DNA of 64,000 nt, from NCBI RefSeq assembly GCF_007830445.1, contig NZ_VLKR01000025.1:26569-90568 (forward strand), given 5' to 3'. Below, piece after piece: positions 18,833-25,619 of the stretch. The position numbers and the translations under genes are program-made. Under the pieces are notes generated by a model, which did no database searches, was not told the origin of the DNA, and saw only the letters and a program-made list of their open reading frames with translations. This DNA comes from Sphingobacterium siyangense (GTDB lineage: Bacteria > Bacteroidota > Bacteroidia > Sphingobacteriales > Sphingobacteriaceae). Each line of letters begins with the position of its first letter. The first letter of the stretch is position 1.

Positions 18833-19379
18833 ATTCGCTATTCTTTTTCGTAGCAATATCGATCAGCAAGTCCAGCTTACACTGGTAAGCCGAAGACAGC
18901 ACATTTGGATCGTCGGACTCAAAAAGCGCAGATTTCATGATGGGCACACTAAAGGGCAATGTCCAGGCGCGGAGCGACTTCGCGATAGCATCCATTGCAT
19001 TAATGCCCTGTAGTGCATGCACACCATCGGCCCAACAAACCAGTCCGATATGTTTATCCGTCAGGTAAGCCGGTTTATTTTTAGCGCTGACTTCAAGCCA
19101 ATCCAAACAGTTTTTCATGACACCGGGAATACTTCCATGATAAAGCGGAGACAACCAAAAATGTATATCTGCCTCAAGAAACAAGGTATTCATAATCTTA
19201 ACAGCATTGGGTACCCAATTGAGACTCAAATCAAATAAGGGTATTCCGCTATCAGCCAAATTAAAAATAGTATTTTCAACCCCCCTTTGGTTCAGTTGGT
19301 CGGAAAAATAGTGTGACAATTTTCCTGATGTAGATTCTTGCCTTCTTTCCAAGGCGCCATTGAATATTAATGCTTTCAT
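18825..19379 (-). CDS. NAD(P)H-dependent FMN reductase (PF03358 flavodoxin-like fold)
   Basis: The 184-aa protein has the N-terminal nucleotide-binding strand KALIFNGALERRQESTSG and the LSPLYHGSIPGVMKNCLDWL motif of the NADPH-dependent FMN reductase family. It probably supplies reduced flavin or acts as a quinone/azo reductase in the cytosol. Its ATG overlaps the DUF2480 stop (TAATG), so the two are translationally coupled. It is the last gene of the sod-DUF2480-FMN reductase operon, which fits an oxidative-stress or iron-sulfur role. Confidence 0.88.
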   Translation of the reverse strand: MKALIFNGALERRQESTSGKLSHYFSDQLNQRGVENTIFNLADSGIPLFDLSLNWVPNAVKIMNTLFLEADIHFWLSPLYHGSIPGVMKNCLDWLEVSAKNKPAYLTDKHIGLVCWADGVHALQGINAMDAIAKSLRAWTLPFSVPIMKSALFESDDPNVLSSAYQCKLDLLIDIATKKNSESR

Positions 19380-19876
19380 TATACTTTCCCTTTTTTAAAA
19401 ATAACTTTTGGCATACCAACCTCACCATACATCAACGTCTGGACAATAGGAATCAATCGTTCTGTCGCTAACATATAAAGTGACGCCGGAATATTAGGAC
19501 GGGCCCGTATGACAACTTTTTGCTGCTGAAAATTCGACAAATCTATCGCTTGTAAAGCCTGCATCCATAGGTCTATTTCCAAATCCTCCATCGCCTTAAA
19601 ATCGTAATACGCTGCAACAGGATGAAGTTTTTCCGCCAGGGCCATATAGACCCAAGGCGGGATAATTGCGTCCACAGAACAGCTAATGGCAACCGCCTTA
19701 TTTCGAAAAGCAGACCAATCCACCGCCGCCAAAGCTTCTCTGAATTCTTTTTCTTTAACGATTGCTTCCTGATACAACAATGTTTTGATGTCAAAACTTA
19801 GGATAGCAAGATCGGTTTTAAAATCAATTAGATCTAAAGCCAATATACCCGTGTTTTCAACTTTATTTATAAACAT
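19379..19876 (-). CDS. DUF2480 family protein
   Basis: The 165-aa cytosolic protein starts MFINKVENTGILALDLIDF and carries the family patterns DWSAFRNKAVAISCSVDAIIPPW and SLYMLATERLIPIVQTLMYGE. DUF2480 is a Bacteroidota family without a proven function; from general knowledge its genes often lie close to SUF iron-sulfur assembly genes. Here it sits between superoxide dismutase and an FMN reductase, divergent from a SufR-like regulator, which agrees with an Fe-S or redox role. ATG 19876 is chosen; it lies 1 bp after the sod stop. The longer frame from a TTG at 19894 would overlap sod. Confidence 0.85.
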   Translation of the reverse strand: MFINKVENTGILALDLIDFKTDLAILSFDIKTLLYQEAIVKEKEFREALAAVDWSAFRNKAVAISCSVDAIIPPWVYMALAEKLHPVAAYYDFKAMEDLEIDLWMQALQAIDLSNFQQQKVVIRARPNIPASLYMLATERLIPIVQTLMYGEVGMPKVIFKKGKV

Positions 19877-19877
19877 A

Positions 19878-20504
19878 TCAAACCAAGCCTGCAATCACAG
19901 TATCGTATTTTTGTTCAACAACAGACCAATCCAAAAGCGACCAAAATGCATCCAAATAATCGGCTCTTTTATTTTGATATTTCAAATAATAAGCATGCTC
20001 CCAAACATCGACCCCCAAAATAGGGAAACCTCTGCCGATCGATTGTGTATCCATCAGCGGATTATCCTGATTGGGAGTAGCTACGATAGCTAAGGCGCCA
20101 GAATGTTTTACATAGAGCCAAGACCAGCCCGAACCAAACTGCCCAAGTCCCGCATTTTTGATCTTGGCTTTGAGTTCTTCCAAAGAACCAAAGGCGGCGT
20201 TTATCTCATCGGCTAACTTCCCAGTGGGTACCGTTTTTGGATTGGGCGATAAAATTTCCCAAAATAGCGTATGGTTAAAGTGACCGCCACCGTTATTGCG
20301 GACTGCTGGGCTATATTTACTTACGCTTGTTAATATATCCAATAGATCGTCAGCTTCGCCTGCTGTTCCTTCCAATGCCTTATTTAGATTGTCAACATAA
20401 GCTTGATGATGCTTTTGATGATGAATCGTCATGGTCTCGCGATCAAAATATGGTTCAAGTGCCGCATAGGCATATCCCAACTGGGGTAATTGAAATTTGT
20501 GCAT
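19878..20504 (-). CDS. sodB: Fe/Mn superoxide dismutase
   Basis: The 208-aa enzyme converts superoxide to O2 and H2O2. The N-terminal helical domain has TMTIHHQKHHQAYV and NGGGHFNHTLFW, and the C-terminal domain has GVDVWEHAYYLKYQNKR. The metal ligands are His28, His78, Asp166 and His170. Fe versus Mn use cannot be fixed by eye, so the symbol is tentative. ATG 20504 gives a normal start (MHKFQLPQLGYAY); the frame extends upstream to 20585, but through the operator palindrome, so I reject the extension. It is first in a three-gene operon and divergent from sufR. Confidence 0.93.
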   Translation of the reverse strand: MHKFQLPQLGYAYAALEPYFDRETMTIHHQKHHQAYVDNLNKALEGTAGEADDLLDILTSVSKYSPAVRNNGGGHFNHTLFWEILSPNPKTVPTGKLADEINAAFGSLEELKAKIKNAGLGQFGSGWSWLYVKHSGALAIVATPNQDNPLMDTQSIGRGFPILGVDVWEHAYYLKYQNKRADYLDAFWSLLDWSVVEQKYDTVIAGLV

Positions 20505-20528
20505 AGTTTTATTGTTTTTATGATAAGT

Positions 20529-20536
20529 CAAAACTA
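20529..20536 (-). promoter_or_regulatory. sod operon promoter (-7 box TAGTTTTG)
   Basis: Read on the minus strand, TAGTTTTG matches the Bacteroidota -7 consensus TAnnTTTG. Exactly 20 nt upstream lies TTG (20557-20559), which would be the -33 element. That TTG is inside the GTTG half of the SufR-type operator, so a bound repressor would block the -33 box. Confidence 0.6.
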
Positions 20537-20547
20537 GAGAATCAAAC

Positions 20548-20579
20548 TTAATAAAACAACTAATTAGTTGTTTTATTAA
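20548..20579. promoter_or_regulatory. SufR-type operator: 32-bp perfect palindrome with CAAC-N6-GTTG core
   Basis: The right half TTAGTTGTTTTATTAA (20564-20579) is the exact reverse complement of 20548-20563. Its centre reads CAAC-TAATTA-GTTG (20557-20570), identical to the CAAC-N6-GTTG operator known for cyanobacterial SufR. It lies between the divergent sod and sufR genes and overlaps the predicted sod -33 element. This suggests the Fe-S-bearing SufR homologue represses the sod operon and perhaps itself. Confidence 0.8.
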
Positions 20580-20649
20580 AGTCATAAAAATAAATCAAAA
20601 AGGATAAACCTGTGTTTGAAACACATTTTAGAACAAAAAATAAAAACAC

Positions 20650-20657
20650 TACCTTTG
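20650..20657 (+). promoter_or_regulatory. Candidate sufR promoter (-7 box TACCTTTG)
   Basis: TACCTTTG fits TAnnTTTG. A weak T-rich -33 (TTTT, 20626-20629) sits 20 nt upstream. Transcription would start near 20664, giving a short leader that contains the second operator. Confidence 0.5.
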
Positions 20658-20673
20658 CTGATGTTATATAAAA

Positions 20674-20687
20674 CAACTTTTTTATTG
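20674..20687. promoter_or_regulatory. Second, imperfect SufR-type operator (CAAC-N6-ATTG)
   Basis: CAAC at 20674-20677, six T, then ATTG at 20684-20687 differ by one base from CAAC-N6-GTTG. It is preceded by the same AAAA context as the perfect site and lies 4 bp before the sufR ATG, downstream of the predicted start. A perfect plus an imperfect site is also the arrangement described upstream of cyanobacterial sufR. Confidence 0.6.
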
Positions 20688-20691
20688 TCAA

Positions 20692-21318
20692 ATGCAGAAG
20701 AATCCAGCTGATCGAATATTAATGTTATTAAAAATGCGCCGAGAAGCCACTGCAGCTTTGATTGCAACAGAGTTGGCTATAACAAAAGAAGGGGCCCGTA
20801 AACATTTATTGAACCTGGCGAATCAAAACCTGATTGTCTCCAATGCCCGGAGCGAAGGGATAGGCCGCCCTTCGACTTATTACAGTCTGTCACCGCAGGG
20901 CATGGCACGATTTCCAGATAGTCACGCCGACATTACAGTACAATTGCTGCAGTCGATTAAACAAGTGCTCGGCGAGAATGCTTTGGATCTACTTATCAGT
21001 GATCGGGAGTCTAAAGTATATCAAAAATATACTGACGCACTATCGGATATTGAATCCATCGAAAAAAAACTTGAAATTATAGCCGCAAAAAGGACGGCGG
21101 AAGGTTATATGGCAGAATGGAAAAAAGAGGCTGACGATTATCTTCTCATTGAAAATCATTGCCCCATATGTGCAGCAGCAACCGAATGTCAGGGATTTTG
21201 CCGTTCAGAACTGAATAATTTTCAGCAACTCATCGGTCCGGCATATCGTATATGCAGAACAGAATACATCATCGAAAATGCACCCCGCTGCACCTATCGC
21301 ATTTCAAAGGCGAAATAA
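20692..21318 (+). CDS. sufR: SufR-like iron-sulfur-sensing transcriptional regulator
   Basis: The 208-aa protein has an N-terminal winged helix-turn-helix (ILMLLKMRREATAALIATEL, then TKEGARKHLLNL) and the wing region GIGRPSTYYSLSPQG. Its C-terminal sensor region has Cys157, Cys160, Cys166 and Cys170 (NHCPICAAATECQGFC) and Cys188 and Cys200. This matches SufR, which binds a 4Fe-4S cluster and represses suf genes when clusters are sufficient. A CAAC-N6-GTTG palindrome lies in the divergent promoter region. Here the neighbour is a sod operon rather than suf genes, so this may be a SufR paralogue given over to superoxide defence. Confidence 0.87.
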   Translation: MQKNPADRILMLLKMRREATAALIATELAITKEGARKHLLNLANQNLIVSNARSEGIGRPSTYYSLSPQGMARFPDSHADITVQLLQSIKQVLGENALDLLISDRESKVYQKYTDALSDIESIEKKLEIIAAKRTAEGYMAEWKKEADDYLLIENHCPICAAATECQGFCRSELNNFQQLIGPAYRICRTEYIIENAPRCTYRISKAK

Positions 21319-21355
21319 AACCCATTTCTAAGGCATTCCTGTACAAATTATTAAT

Positions 21356-21369
21356 ATACCAAAAAGTAT
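21356..21369. promoter_or_regulatory. TetR operator 1, within the tetR promoter
   Basis: ATACCAAAAAGTAT is a 14-bp imperfect palindrome just upstream of a good -7 box (TATATTTG at 21374-21381). The same 14-bp spacing and arms (ATACCA...GTAT) recur upstream of fabF. It is probably the autoregulatory site of the TetR protein encoded just downstream. Confidence 0.65.
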
Positions 21370-21402
21370 TTTTTATATTTGCATTAAAAGAACAGGAATT
21401 AC

Positions 21403-21996
21403 ATGTCAAAAGCAGAACAGACACGACAATATATCATTGAAAAGACTGCGCCCATCTTTAATAAAAAAGGCTACTTTGCAACTTCGCTCTCGGACATCAC
21501 GACAGCGACTGGTTTAACAAAAGGAAGTATCTACGGTAATTTCAAGGACAAGGATGACCTAGCTACCCATGTCTATACCTATCAGAGCAGAAAAATTTCA
21601 GAAGCTGTTAATCAGCAGATTATACAGCAAAAAACATCACTAAAGAAGCTTTTGTCTTTTCTAGATTTCTACAAGGAAAATTTCAAAAATATCGCAGCTT
21701 CAGGAGGCTGTCCCATGATGAATGCGGCCGTGGAGGCCGATGATTCGCTATCTTTTTTAACCCCCAAAGTCAGACGTTCTTTTGACCTTTGGAGACAGCG
21801 GTTAATTCTAATTCTTGAAGAAGGGGTTGCAAGCGGTGAATTTAAACAGCATATTTCTGCTGAAAATTATGCCATCACCTTTATGGCGATGGTCGAAGGC
21901 GGAATCTTGCTTTCCAAGATTTCCGGACGAGGAAAAGATCTTGCCATTGTATTGGATAAAATGAAGGAAATGGTGGATCGGGAGATTAAGGCTTAA
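21403..21996 (+). CDS. TetR/AcrR-family transcriptional regulator
   Basis: The 197-aa regulator has an N-terminal TetR helix-turn-helix (IIEKTAPIFNKKGYFATSLSDITTATGLTKGSIYGNFKDKDDL) and an all-helical ligand domain with GGCPMMNAAVEADD. It is 61 bp upstream of fabF in the same direction. Two matching 14-bp operators, one before each gene, argue that it represses both itself and fabF. The ligand may be an acyl compound, by analogy with FabR/FadR-like TetR proteins, but that is inference. Confidence 0.9.
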   Translation: MSKAEQTRQYIIEKTAPIFNKKGYFATSLSDITTATGLTKGSIYGNFKDKDDLATHVYTYQSRKISEAVNQQIIQQKTSLKKLLSFLDFYKENFKNIAASGGCPMMNAAVEADDSLSFLTPKVRRSFDLWRQRLILILEEGVASGEFKQHISAENYAITFMAMVEGGILLSKISGRGKDLAIVLDKMKEMVDREIKA

Positions 21997-22013
21997 TTTT
22001 TTTACAAAAACAA

Positions 22014-22027
22014 ATACCAATTGGTAT
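22014..22027. promoter_or_regulatory. TetR operator 2, upstream of fabF
   Basis: ATACCAATTGGTAT is a perfect 14-bp palindrome between the tetR stop and the fabF ATG. It shares its arms and length with the site in the tetR promoter (ATACCAAAAAGTAT). Confidence 0.7.
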
Positions 22028-22057
22028 ATTTATAAGTTTATATTAAAATAAAAAGAG

Positions 22058-23296
22058 ATGAAAAGAGTTGTAATAACTGGCATGGGAACAATTAACCCGC
22101 TGGGAGAAAACATAGACATATTTTGGGATAACATTTTGCGAGGCGAAAACCACACAACGCTTATTAGCCGTTTTGATGCTTCGTTGTTTCGAACACAGAT
22201 TGCAAGTGAAATTAAACACTTTCAACCTGAAAAATACTTAGATAGAAATGAGATTAAACGGAGTGATCTCTTTACGCAATATGCTTTATACAGTGCAGCG
22301 CAAGCAATGGAAGATTCGGGACTAGATCTCGATGCTATAGATCCATTTGATATCGGTGTCATCTGGGGTGTTGGCCAGGGCGGTATGGAAACTTTCGAAA
22401 AAGAGGTAGAAAGCTACGTAACAGGAGATTATAAACCAAGATTCAGCCCTTTCTTTGTTCCTAGACTTATCGTCAATATGGCTTCAGGCATGATTTCAAT
22501 GAAGTATGGTTTAAAAGGAATCAATTACACTACCGTATCGGCTTGCGCCACATCCAATACGGCCTTTATGGACGCTTTTAATTACATTCGGCTCGGCAAA
22601 GCCAAAGTCTTTATAAGCGGCGGTTCCGAAGCCCCCATTACCCCGGCTTCAGTTGGCGGTTTTTCTGCTATGAAAGCCATGTCGAGCCGGCATGATAGCC
22701 CCCAGACTGCAAGCAGACCCTTTGACCGTGATCGTGATGGTTTTGTTATGGGTGAGGGAGCTGGAGCACTTATCTTGGAAGAATATGAACATGCCAAGCA
22801 AAGAGGTGCAAAAATTTACGCAGAGCTTGTCGGAGCTTCAATGACCGCAGATGCTTACCATATGACCTCGCCTCATCCCGAAGGGATAGCCGTAGCAAAA
22901 GCCATGTCACTGGCTTTGGAGGAGGCTAAAATTAATACCGATGAGCTCGACTATTTAAATCTCCACGCGACTTCAACCCCAGTTGGAGATATCGCCGAAC
23001 TTAAAGCCGTACAACGAGCTTTTGGAAAGCTAAATAATCCATGGGTCAGTTCTACAAAATCAATGACAGGACATTTACTTGGGGCAGCCGGCGCTATCGA
23101 AGCAATCATTGCCATAAAATCCATCAACAATAATGTAATTCCGGCAACAATTAATATCGAAAATATCGATCCCGAAATTCCCGAGGGAATTCACATTGTC
23201 GTCAATCAGCCATTAGAAAAAGCTGTTCAAACCGCAATGAGCAATGCTTTTGGTTTCGGTGGGCACAATTCGAGTATCGTTTTCAAAAAGATTTAA
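22058..23296 (+). CDS. fabF: Beta-ketoacyl-ACP synthase II
   Basis: The 412-aa condensing enzyme elongates acyl-ACP with malonyl-ACP in type II fatty-acid synthesis. The Cys-His-His triad is complete: Cys163 (SACATSNTAF), His303 (NLHATSTPVGD) and His339 (SMTGHLLGAAGAIEA). The C-terminus has NAFGFGGHNSSIVFKK. No other fab genes (acpP, fabD) are adjacent, and it lies behind its own TetR regulator. It may therefore be a second, inducible KAS II rather than the housekeeping copy. Confidence 0.93.
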   Translation: MKRVVITGMGTINPLGENIDIFWDNILRGENHTTLISRFDASLFRTQIASEIKHFQPEKYLDRNEIKRSDLFTQYALYSAAQAMEDSGLDLDAIDPFDIGVIWGVGQGGMETFEKEVESYVTGDYKPRFSPFFVPRLIVNMASGMISMKYGLKGINYTTVSACATSNTAFMDAFNYIRLGKAKVFISGGSEAPITPASVGGFSAMKAMSSRHDSPQTASRPFDRDRDGFVMGEGAGALILEEYEHAKQRGAKIYAELVGASMTADAYHMTSPHPEGIAVAKAMSLALEEAKINTDELDYLNLHATSTPVGDIAELKAVQRAFGKLNNPWVSSTKSMTGHLLGAAGAIEAIIAIKSINNNVIPATINIENIDPEIPEGIHIVVNQPLEKAVQTAMSNAFGFGGHNSSIVFKKI

Positions 23297-23314
23297 TTTT
23301 TTTTGAAATAACTC

Positions 23315-23345
23315 TTGACAAAGTGTAATAAACACACTATCTTTG
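23315..23345 (+). promoter_or_regulatory. Promoter and palindromic operator of small RNA copy A
   Basis: A -33 TTG (23315-23317) and a -7 box TATCTTTG (23338-23345) are separated by 20 nt. Between them lies AGTGT-N7-ACACT (23322-23338), overlapping the first base of the -7 box. Copy B at 58062-58093 has the same spacing and arms but different spacer bases. Confidence 0.75.
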
Positions 23346-23349
23346 TTGT

Positions 23350-23415
23350 ATCATAATTTAGGTTTATAATTGGTTATTTAAGGTTTTCATTCTCCCCGTT
23401 TGAAAACCTTTTTTT
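23350..23415 (+). ncRNA. Small RNA copy A (66 nt shared with copy B), intrinsic terminator with C-rich loop
   Basis: The 66 nt here are identical to 58098-58163. No start codon or ORF is present. The 5' half is A/U-rich and probably single-stranded. The 3' end is a terminator: AAGGTTTTCA (23380-23389) pairs with TGAAAACCTT (23401-23410), followed by T. The loop contains CTCCCC. Expected start is near 23352, 6-7 nt after the -7 box. C-rich loops that pair with G-rich mRNA sites are known in other bacterial sRNAs such as RsaE. The target and the regulator of this RNA are unknown. Confidence 0.7.
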
Positions 23416-23498
23416 ATGCCTGTTCAATTCTTGTTATCAGCAAACTAGATTTTTTATTTTTAACCGATACGACAAAACTATTTGGCCCATTTATCCAT

Positions 23499-23560
23499 TT
23501 ACCAGATATAAATCCGTTGAGGACCTTCATTACCAGATATAAATCCGTTGAGGACCTTCA
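23499..23560. repeat. Tandem duplication of a 31-bp unit
   Basis: The unit at 23499-23529 (TTACCAGATATAAATCCG then TTGAGGACCTTCA) is repeated exactly at 23530-23560. There is no spacer and no third copy. It lies in non-coding sequence beside IS debris; the following 290 bp up to the IS982 fragment contain no supported gene. Confidence 0.85.
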
Positions 23561-23849
23561 ATAGTGTGTCACTGGTGTTATTTTTCAGAACGGAGTCCGT
23601 GTCTTATCTACTATTTAACCCCTTCTTCGAAGATCATTCGAGGCATTTTCGGGCCTTATTCGTACTTAGGAGCAGATAAGAGCGTTTTCTGACAGCCATG
23701 CTACTGTCTTATCTCCGAGTATAACTCGGACTCACCACGGACTCATGTCGCACTCACCACGGATACACCCAGACTCTGATACGGAGATGTATCGGAGGAG
23801 ACACGAAACGATAGCGAAGCAGAGGTCTTGCGTCCATGCCATAATCAGA

Positions 23850-24006
23850 ACATTCAAAATCCCGCCCCTGTCATTGATGACTAAATGAAGCTTGTAGCCA
23901 GCCCATTGTAGATTTTCCAACTTCGGCTATTCCTTTAAATACCCTCTATTCGCCTTAATCCGCTTATTCATGCAAACCCTAACCGGTGTAGAATCGAAAG
24001 AAATCA
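23850..24006 (-). pseudogene. Decayed fragment of an IS982-family transposase
   Basis: Minus-strand translation gives ISFDSTPVRVCMNKRIKANRG, then in a second frame FKGIAEVGKSTMGW, then in the first frame again GYKLHLVINDRGGILN. These are consecutive blocks of IS982 transposases (DSTP..VC..KRI, FKGIA..GKS.MGW, GYKLHL..ND.G.ILN). At least two frameshifts and a loss after MGW break it. Both ends are missing: it stops at the SusD terminator on one side and in unrelated sequence on the other. It is a relic of an old insertion. Confidence 0.75.
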
Positions 24007-24042
24007 TAAAAAAACAGCGGGATAACCGAAGTTACCCCGCTG
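24007..24042 (-). terminator. Terminator of the second SusC-SusD operon (UUCG loop)
   Basis: On the minus strand CAGCGGGGTAAC - TTCG - GTTATCCCGCTG is followed by a run of T. The stem is 12 bp with one G-U pair and a stable UUCG tetraloop. It lies 21 bp after the SusD stop. Confidence 0.88.
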
Positions 24043-24063
24043 CGTAAAAATAAACATGTGAAA

Positions 24064-25575
24064 CTATTCTTTGCCATTATCTTTAGCCCACCATAACCGC
24101 TTACCCCAATTGTAATCCACAGTTCCAGCTGCAGCCGCGTTAACATTCTCTGTATTATACAAATACTCATTATTCGGATACGGCAAACGCCATGGTTGAT
24201 CGGTGTGTACTTTTTTGAATTTTTGAATTTTCGAAGGATAGTTTGTACTAGGTATACCAGTTCTTCTGTACAGGTTCCAAGCTTCAAAATTTTCTTTAAA
24301 CAAAGCTACCCACATGTCCCAGTAAATACGGTCTTTAGTATTATCAAATTTACCTGCATCAGCGAGATAAGCCGCGATGTCATCTGTTGCGATATTATTA
24401 TCTTGCATGGACAGTGTAACCCCTGTTTCATAGGCCGTTTTTGCGGAAATACCAACATTGTATCCGGATAAAGCAGCTTCAGCTAACAGGTAATACGTTT
24501 CACAAGCCCTATAGAAAGGTACCGCTCCAGCAGGATCATTGATATAATGATCGCCAATCCAAGAAATCGAGGTTGAAGGAGACGGATTTGTCAATGAACC
24601 ATTTACAAATCCAACATACTTGCCTTCATTATTTTTTCGGGCGATAGAAGCTATCCTTGGATCTTTGGTCTCAATTAAATGATCAATAAAAATATCAAAC
24701 ATTCCCCAATTATTGATCCGGTTACCGTTGATACCTGATTCATACCAAGGTTCCATATAGGGTAAAGTACCAGGGAAAAACATCTGGCAGTTTTCTGCGT
24801 TTGTCTCAATAATAGGATATTTCTCTTTATTCTTGGCAATTTCCTCAATAGTCGATTTTGCCAATGCAGGCGCAACAGAAGAAATCCGCATTGCCATCCG
24901 TAAGCGCAACGCGTTACAGAATTTTTGCCACCTTAACATTTGCTCCTTTATATCCGCACTTCCACTATTGGTTTTTCCATAGATCACATCATAATCCCCC
25001 ATTTCATCCGTACCTATCCCTGCCGCCATTTCATCCGCAATTGATTTAAGATCGGCCAATACAGCAGGGAAAATATCTTCCTGTTTATCATATTTAGCTT
25101 TCAAGATGGAGCCGTCCTCTGGACGCCCTTGAAATGCTTCTGAGTAAGGAATATCTCCCCAACCATCCAATAAATAAGACCACATATAATTATTCCATAT
25201 CCTGGCAACAATCCGAATATTTTTGTAACTCTCTGCTGCACCATCTGTTTTCTTCAATAAATCCTTCATCTGAGTGATATTGTAGTAACAAGCAGCCCAG
25301 CGATTACCATAGGTATTATTCGAAGGAATTAATCCCCCCAAATTGTCTGGATATTGAATTTTAACAATATAACCTGCAAATGTACCATACCCGTCAACGT
25401 CACCACCAAATTGGTCTCCGGCATAACGCATGACATTTACTAACATGTTTTGCGGAGGGACATCTGACAATGCATCTGGATCGGTATTAATTTTTTCAAA
25501 ATTTTTAGTACATCCCGACACCAATAAGGCGGCTAGAATTGGTGTATATTTAAGTTTTTTAATCAAAGTATTCAT
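24064..25575 (-). CDS. SusD-like outer-membrane lipoprotein (SusD-like_2, PF12771 type)
   Basis: The 503-aa lipoprotein has lipobox LLVSGC and the typical family start TKNFEKINTDPDALSDVPPQNML. WNNYMWSYLLDGWGDIPYSEAFQG and ACETYYLLAEAAL are further hallmarks of the PF12771 branch of SusD proteins. It follows the SusC gene by 44 bp and ends at a strong terminator. The ligand is unknown: no enzyme gene accompanies this pair, and PF12771 pairs are not restricted to glycans. Confidence 0.92.
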   Translation of the reverse strand: MNTLIKKLKYTPILAALLVSGCTKNFEKINTDPDALSDVPPQNMLVNVMRYAGDQFGGDVDGYGTFAGYIVKIQYPDNLGGLIPSNNTYGNRWAACYYNITQMKDLLKKTDGAAESYKNIRIVARIWNNYMWSYLLDGWGDIPYSEAFQGRPEDGSILKAKYDKQEDIFPAVLADLKSIADEMAAGIGTDEMGDYDVIYGKTNSGSADIKEQMLRWQKFCNALRLRMAMRISSVAPALAKSTIEEIAKNKEKYPIIETNAENCQMFFPGTLPYMEPWYESGINGNRINNWGMFDIFIDHLIETKDPRIASIARKNNEGKYVGFVNGSLTNPSPSTSISWIGDHYINDPAGAVPFYRACETYYLLAEAALSGYNVGISAKTAYETGVTLSMQDNNIATDDIAAYLADAGKFDNTKDRIYWDMWVALFKENFEAWNLYRRTGIPSTNYPSKIQKFKKVHTDQPWRLPYPNNEYLYNTENVNAAAAGTVDYNWGKRLWWAKDNGKE

Positions 25576-25619
25576 AAGTGTAAAATTATTTTTATTACGT
25601 TTTAAACCTAATAAAGAAA

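Noticed and set aside
23499..23560. Possible CRISPR repeats
   Set aside because: The two 31-bp units are adjacent with no spacer, there are only two, and no cas genes are in the window.
23979..24287. 102-aa minus-strand ORF
   Set aside because: It is an alternative frame of the SusD-like gene running through its terminator.
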